NCBI GenBank assembly: GCA_963921195.1
Contig: OY992538.1
Coordinates: 4,712,001 to 4,776,000, forward strand
Length of the DNA: 64,000 nt
Direction of reading: 5' to 3'
Source: Pegoplata infirma
Taxonomy: Eukaryota; Arthropoda; Insecta; Diptera; Anthomyiidae
The notes below the pieces were generated by a model. That model worked only from the letters and a program-made list of their open reading frames with translations, was not told where the DNA came from and ran no database searches. This document shows positions 32,233 to 43,859 of this stretch, piece by piece; the stretch's first letter is position 1, and each line of letters starts with the position of its first letter. Both the position numbers and the translations under genes were made by a program.

Positions 32233-33059
32233 ATTTATACCCTACACCACACTGTGGTACAGGGTATAATGAGTTTGTGCTGATGTTTGTAACTACCCGA
32301 AATATTGGTCCTAGACCCACTTTTAAGTATACCGATCGACTTAGAATCACTTTTTGAGTCGATTTAGCGATGTCCGTCCGTCCGTCCGTCTGTCTGTCCA
32401 TGTAAACGGTGTAAACACGATACAGGTCGCAATTCTCGATCAATTGACTTGAAATTTAAAACTTAAGCCTCTTTTGGCCCAAGGACGAAGCCTATTGAAA
32501 TTGGAAAAAATTGGTCCATATTTAGACCTAGCCCCCATACAAAGGTCCTCTTTAGTTTTGGCTCAAATGACTCTAATAGTCGCATTTTAATAGGTATCTT
32601 TTCAAAATTTGGCAGGAATTTATACACACAAATCACCATTCCGAATTTTAAAGAAATCGAACCAGTTCTTCTAGTAGCCCCCATACAAACCACCTTCCCG
32701 ATTTTCACATAAATCTCTCAATTTTCATGAAAATAGAAAATATTTAATTAAAATTCTGTTTGTGTATGTTAAACGCGTACTTTAATAACCTTATCAAATC
32801 TAATTATCATCGGACCATTTTGGACTTAGGTCCCATGTGGAAATTTCGCCCGATATTCAGTTGAAGCGATTTATTGTCAACAAAAAGAAGCCTATTCCAC
32901 TCAAATTTGATTAGTGATTGCTTTTTACACTTATTAAAGATTTGACAAAATATAGATCTAATCAGTCCACGTTTGAACTTGGGACCCATGGTCCGGGAAA
33001 CTCTGGTGTAGGGTATTATATGGTCGGTCTTTACCGACTATAATTTTCTTACTTGTTCA
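32233..33059 (+). mobile_element. Helentron/mini-me-type element, divergent subfamily
   Basis: Starts near TATACCCTACACCACACTG, shows a worn core (AGTTTGTGCTGATGTTTGTA), and a GTCC/GTCT run at 32371-32398. It ends with GGTGTAGGGTATTATATGG, the hairpin GGTCGGTCTTTACCGAC and ACTTGTTC. The hairpin differs from the other helentrons here (ATTCGGCxxxGCCGAAT), so it is a separate subfamily. It is inserted in LINE-A. 827 bp, non-coding. Confidence 0.8.
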
Positions 33060-34021
33060 AATATGTTTAATAATATATTAAATAATGGCGAATTTCTAAT
33101 GCATCCATAGGTGTAGTACGAAAACAATGACGCCATTCTGTGTACCTTCGTGATAAAGACACAGTTCCCTTTTGTCTCTAAAGCAGGCCATCTGACAATG
33201 TTTCCACAGAATTGGACGTACCAACTTCCTATCTAGATATACTTCTCCATCTGAGAATGCGATTTCAGTGCCGTCTCAAGTAATTAGGATCAAAAGCAGG
33301 AAGTTTATTTTTCCTTGTAAACAAGGCAAGTTTAGTTTTACATGTATTAACTCTTAGACCGCAGTCTGCTGCCCAATTTTAAAGATCTTATAGAGAACCC
33401 AGAAGAATGTCCTTCAATGTTGGTAGGTGCTATCCCTTTACCACTATCGCGACATCGTCAGCATATGCGACAACATAACAATCACGTAGATCTCTAGAGA
33501 GCAGTATCGAATTCAGTGCCAGGTTCCAAAGAAGCGGCGAAAGAACACTTTCGCGTGGTGTGCCCCTATTGACAAATCGAGTTATGCCAGACGCTCTAAA
33601 TTTAAACGTTATAAGTCTATTTGCAAGTAGATATTCCACAATTTCAACGATAACATGCTTCACTTCCAGACCAAACAATGCCAAAAGCGATCTTTCATTG
33701 ATCTGCCCTTGCTGTATGCATGTTGCCTAGTCGAAACCGCGGGTAAATTACTGTGCGCAAATATGTGTCTATCATTTGTTCCATTGTCTATAACCAAATA
33801 GAAAATAGACTAATTGGTCTGAAATCTTTTGGAACTGTGTAGAGATTATACAACCAAAGGGCTATAAAATCTAAGACTTGCTGCATATCAGTCGGAATTA
33901 TACCGTTATCCAGGACATTTATAGGGCCTGAAGTATTTAATCTTTTAAATATCAGTTACATTCTGTTATCCATCTTTTTTGAGTCTTGGAGCATCCTCGC
34001 CTAGTAACGGACACTAAATAG

Positions 34022-34560
34022 TTAGGTTAGGGTGGCAGTGTCAGATTTTCACCTCGCATAGACCACTTGGTCCACAGCGAAACCACAAAACTTTTTCCGT
34101 TATCGGCGCAAATTAAACATGTACAATGCGAATCTTTTTAATATTCTAAGATCCATTTGCGTTATATATTCCAAAGTACTGAAGCTTTTCTGACCTGTAA
34201 TCGATCGGCGACTCCTTGCGACCTCTGGGCAGTGACAAACTATGTGTTCTATTGTGTCATCCACTCCTGGCGAGGCGCATCTTTTATAACTGGCGTCTGA
34301 AATGAGTCTAATATTCTTGGCATAAATGCCGATAAGATAGTAGTCAGTTATTGTTCCAGTCAGAACTCGATATTCCCTTTTCGTAAGTGATAATAGATAT
34401 TCAGTTTTTCTTTGGTCGTACGTTGGTCAAAAAGTTCTGTTGATTTTGCATGTTGTTTTGTCTATTACCTGTTTGATTTTGCGATATTGATTGAATTTCT
34501 TCGTAGTTTGTAGCTATGGTACATTCACCATCCAAACCAAGTTTCTCGAGTTCAGTTAGA
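34022..34560 (-). mobile_element. LINE-D copy, minus strand
   Basis: The minus strand encodes YKRCASPGVDDTIEHIVCHC, a Cys/His tail of the same type as LINE-A but of different sequence. It is followed by PEVARSRRSITGQKSFS. The 3' end ACACTGCCACCCTAACCTAA (reverse of 34022-34041) matches 38132. Upstream coding beyond 34480 is unclear. Confidence 0.75.
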
Positions 34561-36240
34561 AATCCTTAAAATTTTATTTTGCAGAAGCTTTACGAAAGTA
34601 GGGTAGGTGGCGAATATGTATAAAATACTTTCTCGTACGTTGTTCTACGGTAAGAACTAAGACAACCCTCTTGTTACGAAGTTGTTACTATTCTGATAAG
34701 GAGCATACAGTTGACAACGGTAGGCATAGCATCTAAAGGGAAACCCCTTTTTACATAACCTCGTAAGATTGCTACAGGCTGGATCTAGTACTAAGGATAT
34801 TTCTATCGTATGATATGGCTTTCAAACGAATCTACTTATTGCCAGAAAGAAAGGAGCTACTACTTAAAACAACTTAATAAAGGATTCAAAACCTACAAAA
34901 GAACTTTGAACTCCAACAACTTCTTTGTAAAACTCCCGGAAGCAACTTCAAACGTTTTCAAAAACCTCAACGAATATGGGAAATCGATCAAGCCTAATAT
35001 AAATACATATGTATGTATTTGCAGTTTATGTATATCGTATCATATTATGATTATTTGCTTTTGGATCAGATGACTAGATGTTGTAAATTTCTCGTACATA
35101 CATAGAGCAACACTAAACAACAAATAAGCAGTCGAGCCAAAACACAACGAAATGAAACCAACGTCATAGTACTACACCAAAAACAAAAAGGGTTGATTGG
35201 ATTGGTTTTTGGAATGGAATGGAATCATTACTGGTTTTGTGAGTTATTGTGGGAAGCATATAACACAGTTATTTAGTTTGACAGACGATGAGCAGACAGG
35301 CTGACTACTTTTTGCCAGAACTAGCTGGCTTGGCTGGCTGGTTGTTTGTTTCGCTGGCTGGCTTGTTTCGTTATTGTTTCGTCTAGTTATTTTGACTCTG
35401 GTTGTAATTTTTACGTAGTATGTATGATACGTGTGAGGTGGTTGGTGGTACTATGAGTAAATGACTGACTTTTCAATTAACATTTCAATGTCCCAGCATT
35501 ATGGTTTCTGGTTGTTGTTGTGGATACAAACTGACAAATATTCATACATTGTTTGACATTTGTGAAGGAGTCAAACTAGTTCGACAACCACGTGTAATAT
35601 TTTGCTGTTGTTGCTGCTGCTGATGGTGGTTGCTTGGTTGTTGGATTGTGGCAAAGTACTAATGTTCCAGGGTTTGTTGTTTGTGTGTTTGCAGCAACAT
35701 TTGTTTTTATATGTGTTGCTGTTGTTGTTGTTTTTGTATTATTATTTGGTTTAACCTTTTATCAAACTTGTTTAGCTTTTGTTTTTTCTTCTAAAGTTTT
35801 GTTGTTTTTATTGTTGTTTTACCATATTATCCTGTTTGAGAGTTGGTTGCTCTTTTTTTCTTTTGTTGTTTTTGTGGTATTTTGGAATCATTGGCATGAT
35901 GTCACACACTTATTTTTATGCATAAATATTTCCTGTTTTTATTACTCTTGTATCTGTCGATTCCAAGAATAATTAGTTGTGGGAAATTTGAAAACGTGTT
36001 TCTTAATATGATTTAGTTTGTATTTTTCCAGTTCTTATTTATATTATTTATCCTATCAGCCAGCACAGCATAAACTTGTTGTCGGTGATAATTTTTGACC
36101 TTGAAACTTGTATGTTGTTAATTTTTTTTGAAGTGTATTTTAACCTTGACATATTTATGAGATTAAAAAGATCATAACTTTGTTAAACATTCTTATGAAC
36201 AGTAATTTCTTCGTTTGTGTCACACTCAGGTGATGTCTTC
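34561..36240. other. Non-coding stretch with TTG/CTG simple sequence
   Basis: Includes (GGCTG)-rich and TTGTTG/GCTGCTG tracts (35330-35370, 35600-35850) that create a hydrophobic 112-codon chance frame at 35634-35972. No gene or TE termini are supported. Possibly host intronic DNA. Confidence 0.55.
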
Positions 36241-36244
36241 TACA

Positions 36245-36445
36245 AATGCAATGGTTTGTTTCAATATCAGGAACAATAGTTATGGGAGGGAGGAGAGAGG
36301 GAGTAGTGTTTGTGAATATTTGACTTGAAGCTTTCGAGATCGAAAGTCTAGGGGAAGGACTCTACGGGGAGCTTAGTTCACATACGGATAGCTCGACTAA
36401 GAATTCTCTTTGAAATGCGTTGTGCGATATACTGTGCATGCGTTC
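36245..36445 (-). mobile_element. LINE-B 3' fragment
   Basis: Worn match to the LINE-B 3' region (AATGCAATGGTTTGTTTCAA, then AGTTATGGGAGGGAGGA), followed by AAATGCGTTGTGCGATATAC, the antisense of the VRYIAQ coding region. LINE-A begins immediately after. Confidence 0.55.
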
Positions 36446-36449
36446 TACT

Positions 36450-37986
36450 TGATAAACGAGTGTTACGAAACATTAAGGGACATTCTTCAGGGTTCTCTGA
36501 AAGATAAATGGGCAAGAGGCTTTGGTCTGGGAATTAATCCACGTAAAACCGAGCTTGTCTTATTTACAAGGAAAAATAAGATTCCTGAATTTGATCCTAT
36601 TTCTCTGGACGGCACTGAAATCCCCTTCTCAGATGCAGCCAAGTATCTTGAAGTATTTCTAGATAGAAGTTGAGTTTCAGACGAAATATTGAGGAACGGG
36701 TGAGAAAAGCAACGATTGCTTTATTTTCCTGTAAAAGGGCCACTGGAAAACGATGGCGTTCATTGGATTTATACAGCTGTGGTGCGTCCAATTCTGCAGT
36801 ATATAATTATTGTCTGGTGGCCTGCTTTAGATACATAAGGGATCTGTGTCCTTATCTCGAAGGTACAGAGAATGGCGTCGATGTGCAGCACTGGCGCTCC
36901 TTCAGCTAATACCATTGGACATATATCGGACAATGCAATGTATGAACAGCGATTTTGGCCATAACGCGATCTTGAAGAAGATTACAATATCACAAAGTGT
37001 GGACAGTGCTACCTCTATGAGCCTTTTTGAGCGCCACTTTTCCACTATGATACCATCCAGGGAGTCTTGGATGAGCGGCATTCCGGGTAGTCGAGCCTCC
37101 ATAAATCTTTACACGGATTAATCGAGGCTGCACGAGCTAGTCGGCTTTAGAGTCTATTCGGAGGAGCTTGGGCTAAGCCTGGCTCGAAGATTGCCGGATC
37201 ATTGCAGTGTTTACCAGGCAGAGATGCTGGCAATAAAGGAAGTGGCTGACTGGTTGATTTGCAATGTATTGTCCACAACTGCAGTCAACATCTATTGTAA
37301 TCAATGTATCTGAAAACAAGATCTGCCCTCATCAGCCGCACGTCTCTAAATGAGATGGCCGAGCAGTTTAACATAGGACTCATATGGGTCCCAGGGAACA
37401 GAGACATTCCAGAAAATTGTAGAGCTGATGAGCTTACAAGACTGGGAACTACCTTAAAGGTTCCAACAGAATTGGTATGTGTTAGTATGCCTCTAGAAAA
37501 TTGCAAATAAAACCAAAAATCAAAGATGGGCCAATGGATGGACGTGTGAGATAGCACGACTGATTTGGGCTTCTGTTAATCAGGGGCTCACAAGTGAGCT
37601 GATATCGCTTCCAAGAGGAGAGATTTCGACGGTGGTTGCTGTAATTACCGGACACTGTCTTATAGGGAAGCACGCAAAGCGGTTAAATGTGCCGTCGAAT
37701 GACTTAAATGAATGAAGATGAGTTGCAAACTATCGAACACTTTATTTGCCATTGCCCGGGACTTTTTGGTCAGAGCCTTGCTTAACTGGGATCTAGGGAG
37801 CTGTACGATCTTTCTGATTTGTCGGATGTCAAAATTCAATATCTAAGGAGTTTCATAAGAATCTCAAATTTGTTTAACGACAGGGATTAGTAGGGAGATA
37901 TATTACAGTCCCGTGGTATTACAATGGAACTCGGAGTCTACGTGTGTTGACGTAAAACGTCAGCAGCTACTTACAACATAACCTAA
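36450..37986 (+). mobile_element. LINE-A copy 4, plus strand, with intact 3' end
   Basis: From 5' to 3': thumb (LRDILQGSLKDKWARGFG, GINPRKTELVLFTRKNKIPE, FRRNIEERVRKATIALFSCK), then RNase H start GSRASINLYTD (37080-37117), then NIGLIWVPGNRDIPENCRAD (37371-37430) with the late His/Asp region altered. Next is the tail GEISTVVAVITGHCLIGKHA and RLNVPSND (37618-37705). The 3' UTR ends CGTCAGCAGCTACTTACAAC ATAACCTAA at about 37986. The Cys/His cluster is disrupted near 37705. 5'-truncated in the RT domain; many frameshifts. Confidence 0.9.
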
Positions 37987-38131
37987 CACGGGTTCGGGGT
38001 ATGAGTTCACTTATTTCAGAAGAACTAAAATATATCCCCTTGAGGGAAAATGTAAAAAAGTCGGCATTAACAAAGTTGTTTGTTTATAAAATGTTTGAAA
38101 TTGATTCAGCGGCTTAATGTTATGACTGAAA

Positions 38132-38485
38132 ACGTAGGTTAGGGTGGCGTTGCCAGGTCGGCACTCCGCGTAGACAAATTAGCCATAGCGATACCACAAA
38201 ACTTTTTCGCTTATCGACGTGAACTAAATACATTAACCTTTATTGTGAATTGCTTTAAGCTTTTCAGTTCTATACCTACTTGTAATTTCCTCCATAGTCT
38301 CGAGCTGAGAAATCCAAATAATTAATAGTCGAGTTCGTGCTAACGCACAGGATGACACAGGATGTCTTCAATGGTCTCTTCAACGCCTGGTGTCCCGCAC
38401 CTTTTGCACCTTGCGTTCGTAATAGTAATAATATTTTCAAAATGTTTCCCGACACTACAGGGTCCCGTTATTAAACCTTTCAACA
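38132..38485 (-). mobile_element. LINE-D copy, minus strand
   Basis: Begins (3' end) with AGGTTAGGGTGGCGTTGCCA. It encodes RCKRCGTPGVEETIEDILC on the minus strand (near 38345-38400). It aligns with 34022-34380. It is truncated upstream near 38485, where LINE-B starts. Confidence 0.75.
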
Positions 38486-38489
38486 CACA

Positions 38490-39630
38490 ACATTATTTTC
38501 TTGTGAATGAACTTTCGGAACTTTTGAGTCGTTCTGTTCACCAATTTGGTAACAGCAAAGTGGTTGCTCTAGATATTTCCAAGCCGTTTGATCGTGTGTG
38601 GCAAGGTGCACTCGTTTTGAAGCTTACTGCGTTTGGTGTCGGTAGTAATTTCTCTCCATTTATATCGAGCTTTCTCAGAGGCAGCTCTAAACGTGTTGTT
38701 AAAGATGGGTTCTCATTGCATGAGTTTCATTTGAATGCAGGGGTACCGGAAGGCTCTGTTCTTTCTCCCACACTTTTTCTTATTTTTCTTAATGACAGCA
38801 GCATTTGTCATTAATTTTCCTTTAATCATATACCAAGCCTTACTTAGGTTGAAGCTATGAGGCAGAATATGCATGACACACTCAATCATGACCTAACAAC
38901 AATATCCGAGTGGGGTCTTGAGAATAGGGACGATTTTAATGCTCGTAAGGCCGAATGTTGTATGTTTTCCCACAGACTGATTGTAGAATCAGCGACATCA
39001 GTATCCATGAGAAATGAGACAATCTCGATTCTCTAGACATGAAATCCAATATTAAATTCTTTGGAACCAACTTGTTTTTCAGGTGTCAAAAGGAAGCATT
39101 CAAGTGTCTTGGTTTCTTTAAACGGTGTAAGAAATACTTCGCTCCGTCTTATCTCCTCACTATTTATACCGTCTATATCCGACCAAAAATGGAATACAAC
39201 TTCCATATCTGGGCAGGTCTATCTTGAGGGTTTATCTTGAAGCTTCTGGGTCAGATGCAAAGAGTGCGTTGAAGCTCATCAATGACAGTAGAGCATGTGG
39301 GTTGTTCGTCATTGTTCTATTGATATTATCACGGTAAGTGTTCTCTAAAACACGGTTGCATGCCCGTAGTAGTCGCCTTACCAGCAGATCAAATCCGTTC
39401 TTTGTCGAATGTCCAATATATCGCACAACGCATTACAGAGAAATTTTGTTTCCTTTTTTAAACTCCCGCCAGAAATCTTCCCAGTCTGATACAATCTAGA
39501 AAAATTAAAATTAAATGTCCACAAACACTACAACCTCTTTCCTGCTCCTCATAACTTATTTCCCTAATACCAACACAATGGATTGCATTAGTAGGGGGCA
39601 TCTCCTGACTGATCAAAGCAAAAAAAAACT
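38490..39630 (+). mobile_element. LINE-B copy, plus strand, with catalytic motif deleted
   Basis: RT blocks: VVALDISKPFDRVWQGALV (38550-38610), FISSFLRGSSKRVVKDGFSL, and GVPEGSVLSPTLFLIFLND (38740-38796). The palm then jumps directly to SSICH, without the FADD pair. Downstream come EAMRQNMHDTLNHDLTTISE, WGLENRDDFNARKAECC, CQKEAFKCLGFFKRCKKYFA and YTVYIRPKMEYNFHIWAG. The 3' segment 39530-39600 matches other LINE-B copies, and an A9 tail is at 39620-39628. No RNase H domain. Confidence 0.88.
38500..38814 (+). pseudogene. LINE-B RT fragment lacking FADD
   Basis: Open frame with NELSELLSRSVHQFGNSKV (fingers), ALDISKPFDRVWQ (block 3, catalytic Asp kept) and NAGVPEGSVLSPTLFLIFLN (block 4). It ends in DSSICH and a stop. 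Compared with the 13315 copy, the 15 residues between FIND and SNIC are absent, including both aspartates of FADD. The loss is exactly in frame and bounded by repeated ATGAC. The family's polymerase could not work without them. The open frame upstream of 38490 is antisense LINE-D and not part of this protein. Confidence 0.85.
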
Positions 39631-39639
39631 TTCTTGTAT

Positions 39640-40969
39640 CACGAAAAGGATGGCGAGAGAGTATAATTTAAGGAAGAATAAATTTCTTCATATTCTTTAA
39701 ATTTTCGCATCAATTTATTTTAATGCTAAATGGATGTGGGAATATTAGCAATTATATTGCATTTGTTTTAGTCCAACAGCATCAATATTTCCAAATTAAG
39801 TTCTTCAAAACACAATAACAGTTAAAATATTTTCACAATTGATTTGATCTTATTTTTCGTTATTATCTTATCGTTTTGATCAATCTCTTAACCATCAAAC
39901 AGTGCAGTGTACTTTTTAATATGAGTTTGTTGCGTTATTATTTTGACGTAGGCATGTCATATTTGAAAATTAATTCCCAGATTATTGGTTGTTATTACCT
40001 TAAACACTTTATAACAGTTAATAGCTCGTTAATTCAAAAAAATGAGAAAAAAAAGACAAGAGACATCAGATGATTTCATATATATATTTGCAACATCAAT
40101 TTAAGTATAACAACAATAACTGTTTTGTAAAACGTGTGTTACAAAAAGAGCATCTAACTAACTGATCTGAAATGAACTAAAATAAACTGACTAACAATAG
40201 TCAGCAACGACAACTTTTTGGGATGGACCATACTACGGCCGGTTATGATACAGACGACCACAACTATATCACCACTGTAAACTATTATTAAGTTCATTAA
40301 ACTTTTAACACTGCAACTCCTCGTTGTTATTTGATGATGATAGTAATAATAATAATGATGTATGTACTTAACTGGTATGAATGTACATACATTAACATCA
40401 TCATCATAACTGTTTTTTTTTTTCGTTGTTGTCTAGTAGTTAAGTTTATTTTGTTTATAAATATATATTGTGTTTTTTTTTTTGTTTTAACAAACTGCCT
40501 ACGATTGACAGCTACAGCTGATAAAAATCCGGTTGATCCACTCTATTCCATGCCATGCCATTCATTTTAACAAGTACGTAGTTAAGTAGCTACAACAAAT
40601 AACAAATATTTAAAAGTACAACTATATACGAGGGTCTGGTGTATGAGAAATTTTAAAAAATTGTAATGGAAGCTATCACAAAAATAATTATTTTTAAAAA
40701 AACTTTTCTAACTATTTTTGATCACAATTTTCATCATATTGACAAAAAGTTTTGTGAATATGATAAAATGTTTCGCCATTTTATGGCATTTTGTTACCGG
40801 TGATATTTAAATACAGAACAATACAAGAATTAGGATTAGAGTTCCATTTACTAAAATAGTCCCCTCTGGTCATTCACAATAACTCACCTCTTTTCAAGCA
40901 AGGTTAGGTTGTGTGAAAATGGTGACAAAATCGTGTAATGGCATTTAAATCCTCTTTATTTTGAATTTT
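39640..40969. other. AT-rich stretch, no gene
   Basis: Contains (AAT/GATGAT) runs near 40335-40360 and poly-T tracts. No frame or termini supported. Confidence 0.5.
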
Positions 40970-41450
40970 ATAAATCGTTAACACGAAAATCCGAAAATCA
41001 ACAACAAAAACCTCCCAGTGAAAATTTTTTTCTAGCACTTACCGTTTTTGAGATATTCGCTGTTAACAAATCAAAAAACCAATAATTTCGCACTTTTGGG
41101 GGTCCTCTGTTATGTTGCTTCCAAAAAATAAGACTTGATTTAAAACTCGTTAACACGAAAATCCTGGTTGATTCTGTTTTTGAGTTATTGCTAAATAATT
41201 ACACAGGTCGACAATTAAAACCTCCCAGTAAACATTTTTTCTAGCACTTACCGTTTTTGAGATATTCGCTGTTAAAAAAGTCAAAAAACCAATAATTTCG
41301 CCCTTTTGGGGGTCCTCTGTTATGTTGCTTCCAAAAAATAAGACTTGATTTCAAATAAATTGGACCTCCTGATTTCAAAACTGCAATCAAAATTTTTGTA
41401 GCATGTTCCGTTTTCGAGATATTCGCGTTTGAAAATTGTTCCACTCGAAA
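40970..41450 (+). repeat. Tandem repeat, about 170-210 bp unit
   Basis: CCTCCCAGTGAAAATTTTTT and CCTCCCAGTAAACATTTTTT (41011 and 41221) each precede CTAGCACTTACCGTTTTTGA, and then GGGGGTCCTCTGTTATGTTG. A third, more diverged start lies near 41365. CGTTAACACGAAAATCC recurs at 40975 and 41147. The second copy carries an extra 38 bp or so. Satellite-like. Confidence 0.75.
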
Positions 41451-41782
41451 ATCTCTGGAGTGAGACCTGGTGTTTACGGTCTAAACCCGGGGATTTCCGA
41501 ACCCATGGGTAGGTGGCCTTCAGTTTTAGGCTATTATAATGTGCGCTAGAGTTGTTATTACGAAGGGTGTGAAGGCTACTCATATTTCATTCTTCTCTAA
41601 AAGCCCGGCTGCACTTCAGGCACGGCCTGCTTGGGAGTTTTAATCGAAACTGACACTACAGTGTTTTGATATCCTCCAATACCTGGCCGGACGAAACAGA
41701 ATTACCCTATTTTGGATCCCTGGTCATAGAGGTTTTGTGGGTAATAAGATAGCGGATGAGCTTGCTAGGATTGCCATCGCTA

Positions 41783-41956
41783 CACTCTAATTAAAATGAT
41801 TTCAGTTTCCTACTATAAATTGGGTAAATTTACACAAATTGCTTAATTCTATTTAAAAATTTTGGAAATTTACTCAACTTATAGTAGTATATTTTTTGAA
41901 TTTGTTGAAACTTACCCAATTTATAGTAAGAAACTGGACTAATTTTTTTAGGGTGT
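41783..41956. mobile_element. MITE with TA duplication inside LINE-F
   Basis: Ends CACTCTAATTAAAATGATTT and (reverse complement) CACCCTAAAAAAATTAGTCC, with arms continuing through AGTTTCYTACTATAAATTGG. TA flanks both sides (41781-41782 and 41957-41958). 174 bp, Tc1/mariner-type target. Removal of the insert with one TA leaves the LINE-F frame continuous. Confidence 0.88.
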
Positions 41957-41962
41957 ACTCCT

Positions 41963-42403
41963 GTGACTGGACCTGAACCCTATTGTGGGATGCATTGTTC
42001 CACCTTATCGACCATGATTAGGGGTTTGGAGAAGACAAACTTCTTAAATTGGTGGAAGAATGCAGTGGATCTACGACAATCCCAAGCACTAATCGCGCCA
42101 CTATCATATAAATGTATTCAAAATTACACCAAAAGTGACATTATGTTACTAACAGCTTTTCTTACCGGCCATTATAAAGTAAATTATACCTTGCATAATT
42201 TTAACTTTTGTACGATGTCATTGTGTCGACTTTGTCGGGAGGAAGTAGTAACAACGCAACATACATTGTGCGAATGCGTCGCAATTTGTAGAATGCGAAG
42301 GCGGTTCTTAGACAGGAAATTACTTAATTCAGAAGATATTTGGCTGGCCCATCCATCCTCTGTTCTAATGTGCCCTGGGAACATTGGACAGATTTTTGCT
42401 TAA
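41963..42403 (+). pseudogene. LINE-F C-terminal region with Cys/His cluster
   Basis: An uninterrupted 146-codon frame ending in a natural stop. TKSDIMLLTAFLTGHYKVNY lies at about residues 53-72. The cluster CRLCREEVVTTQHTLCEC has CxxC...H...C spacing at about 91-108. In RNase H-type LINEs this tail follows RNase H and is thought to bind nucleic acid. Its real N-terminal neighbour, the RNase H end, is in frame on the other side of the MITE. It is the best-kept coding piece in the window and yet only a fragment. Confidence 0.78.
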
Positions 42404-42758
42404 ATTTAGTTCTTTTCACAAAAGATCCAATCGGTCGCAGTGCCGACCGTAAGTGCTAGATTTCCCCTTTTGGTTGCTGTTGTTACTGTGGCCTGGCTTT
42501 TCCTTGTTGGCGGTGCTTATGAGTTTACTCTTTGCAATTTGTAATTTGGCCCTTGGTTGGGCGCCATTTTCTTGTAAATTCTGTTTGTCAATGTTTATGA
42601 ATTTTTATATTTAGCTGAAAAAATATCTTATTTTGTTATAACCAAAATAAACGAAAACAATCGTTGAGGAGTTTTGGAGAACCATAACATCGGTTTTAGA
42701 ATTTGTCGGTATTGCTTGGCCTCCAAAAATTGACAAAAATATCTATTACAGTAATAAA

Positions 42759-43185
42759 TAGGTATGAGATTTTCATGCACTAAAAATCGAAAATATGCGC
42801 TGAAAAATTCTAAATTTGCACTAGAAAACCTTAAAATATGCACTAAAAAATAAAATGTGTGCAATAAAAATCTTGTTTTCATTGGAAAAACTTCTTAAGA
42901 AGCAAAAAATAACGCCGGGCTTAAAAAGTAACAGTTCAAGCTTTATATGAGCAAGATTTTTTAGAAATTAAGAAAATCTAAAAAAAAAATTAAAAAGAAT
43001 TTTTTTATTTTCTTATTTTCAAAATAAATTTTTAAAATTTAAAATAGTTTTTGGAAAAAAAAATCAATTGGAGTTTTTGCTAATTTTTGCCAAAATATGC
43101 AAAAATATGCACTTGAAAGTTAGAAATATGCACAAAATATGCATTTAAAATCAAAATATGTATTTGCATGCAAATCTCATCCCTA
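42759..43185. mobile_element. hAT-type element with near-exact 8-bp TSD
   Basis: Ends TAGGTATGAGATTTTCATGC and GCATGCAAATCTCATCCCTA. Flanks GTAATAAA (42751-42758) and GTAATGAA (43186-43193) match at 7 of 8. Subterminal AAATATGCAC motifs are abundant on both sides. 427 bp, no coding. Confidence 0.82.
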
Positions 43186-43679
43186 GTAATGAACTGTCGA
43201 AAATGCGACATTGAAGCGACGTTAAACACTTGATGACAATAGTTCTGCTGGTCAAAAATCCGGACTCAAAGCTTTTTGAGAAAATGAAAGTCAAAATTCA
43301 AAAAGTCGCTGGTTGTCATTTTTGGCAACTTGAATCCGAGGAACCCGATATGATAGCGACTTAAAAATAAGTCGAGGGTAAAGCTGTAACTTTACTCTTT
43401 AAGATGCAGAACTCATTTGATCAGTCGCCTTAACCCTTTGGGCACCAATTGTCTTTCAATAACGTCTTATTCGCTGGTATCAAGTTTTTTTTAATGTTTA
43501 GTAGTATTATCTGCAAAATATTAAATAGATTAATAACAGGTTTCGAATCCAAGGCAAACGTTGTTAAGAAAAAGGGCAAGAGAAAGCACAGAACAGTTAT
43601 ACCGCAGAATTAATTCTTATGTTATTTCTTCCCAGTCTGCAAAAAAATCTCCCCTGACATACTGCTGACTTTTCCTTTA

Positions 43680-43858
43680 TAAAATTGCTGACATATTTTA
43701 CAATTTTTCAAAATGTCCCCAAGGACAAGTCAGCAGTTGGTCAGCGTTGTCTAAAAGCATTGTTTGTGGCCCCTAAGGCCGGCGGACACTGCTGATCAAC
43801 TGATGACTTGTCCTTGTGAATATTTATAAAAATTGTATGAACATGTCAGCAATTTTTG
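43680..43858. repeat. Short fold-back related to the CCCAGTTGG family
   Basis: Arms AAAATTGCTGACATATTTTA...GGACAAGTCAGCAG (43680-43750) and the inverse (43795-43858). The motifs TCAAAATGTCC, GTCAGCAG and GGTCAGC are the ones found in the four CCCAGTTGG elements. CCCAGTCTGC at 43631 may be a damaged end. Confidence 0.6.
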
Positions 43859-43859
43859 A

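Larger units (their letters stand above)
31385..33970 (-). mobile_element. LINE-A copy 3, split by a helentron
   Basis: Minus strand. 33970-33720: RT block KDFRPISLFSIW and an early-RT stretch ending FRLGNMHTARADQ. 33430-33684: ANRLITFKFRASGITRFVNR and GTPRESVLSPLLW, then VVAYADDVAIVVKG. A helentron fills 32233-33059. 31822-32085: RNase H start ASINLYTDES (catalytic Asp present) and YICSDSQAPVKSL. 31385-31684: GEISTVVAVVTRLYHIGKHA and CRSCMDEEELETIEQLICHC. The 3' end is missing below 31385. It is the longest LINE copy in the window, and it has stops. Confidence 0.88.
41587..42600 (+). mobile_element. LINE-F remnant, split by a MITE
   Basis: 41600-41780: RNase H end (FWIPGHRGFVGNKIADELAR, with the conserved His and Asp). 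A MITE follows (41783-41956). 41957-42403: the C-terminal tail with TAFLTGHYKVNYTLHNFNFC, then CRLCREEVVTTQHTLCECVA and a stop. The 3' UTR contains TTGGTTGGGCGCCATTTT near 42555-42575, like LINE-E. A 5'-truncated copy whose tail frame is intact. Confidence 0.82.

Noticed and set aside
35634..35972. 112-codon hydrophobic frame resembling a membrane protein
   Set aside because: It arises from TTG/TTT-rich simple sequence. No start context, domain or conservation signal.
38362..38814. A 150-codon single protein
   Set aside because: The first third is antisense LINE-D and only the part from about 38500 is LINE-B RT; the joint frame is accidental.
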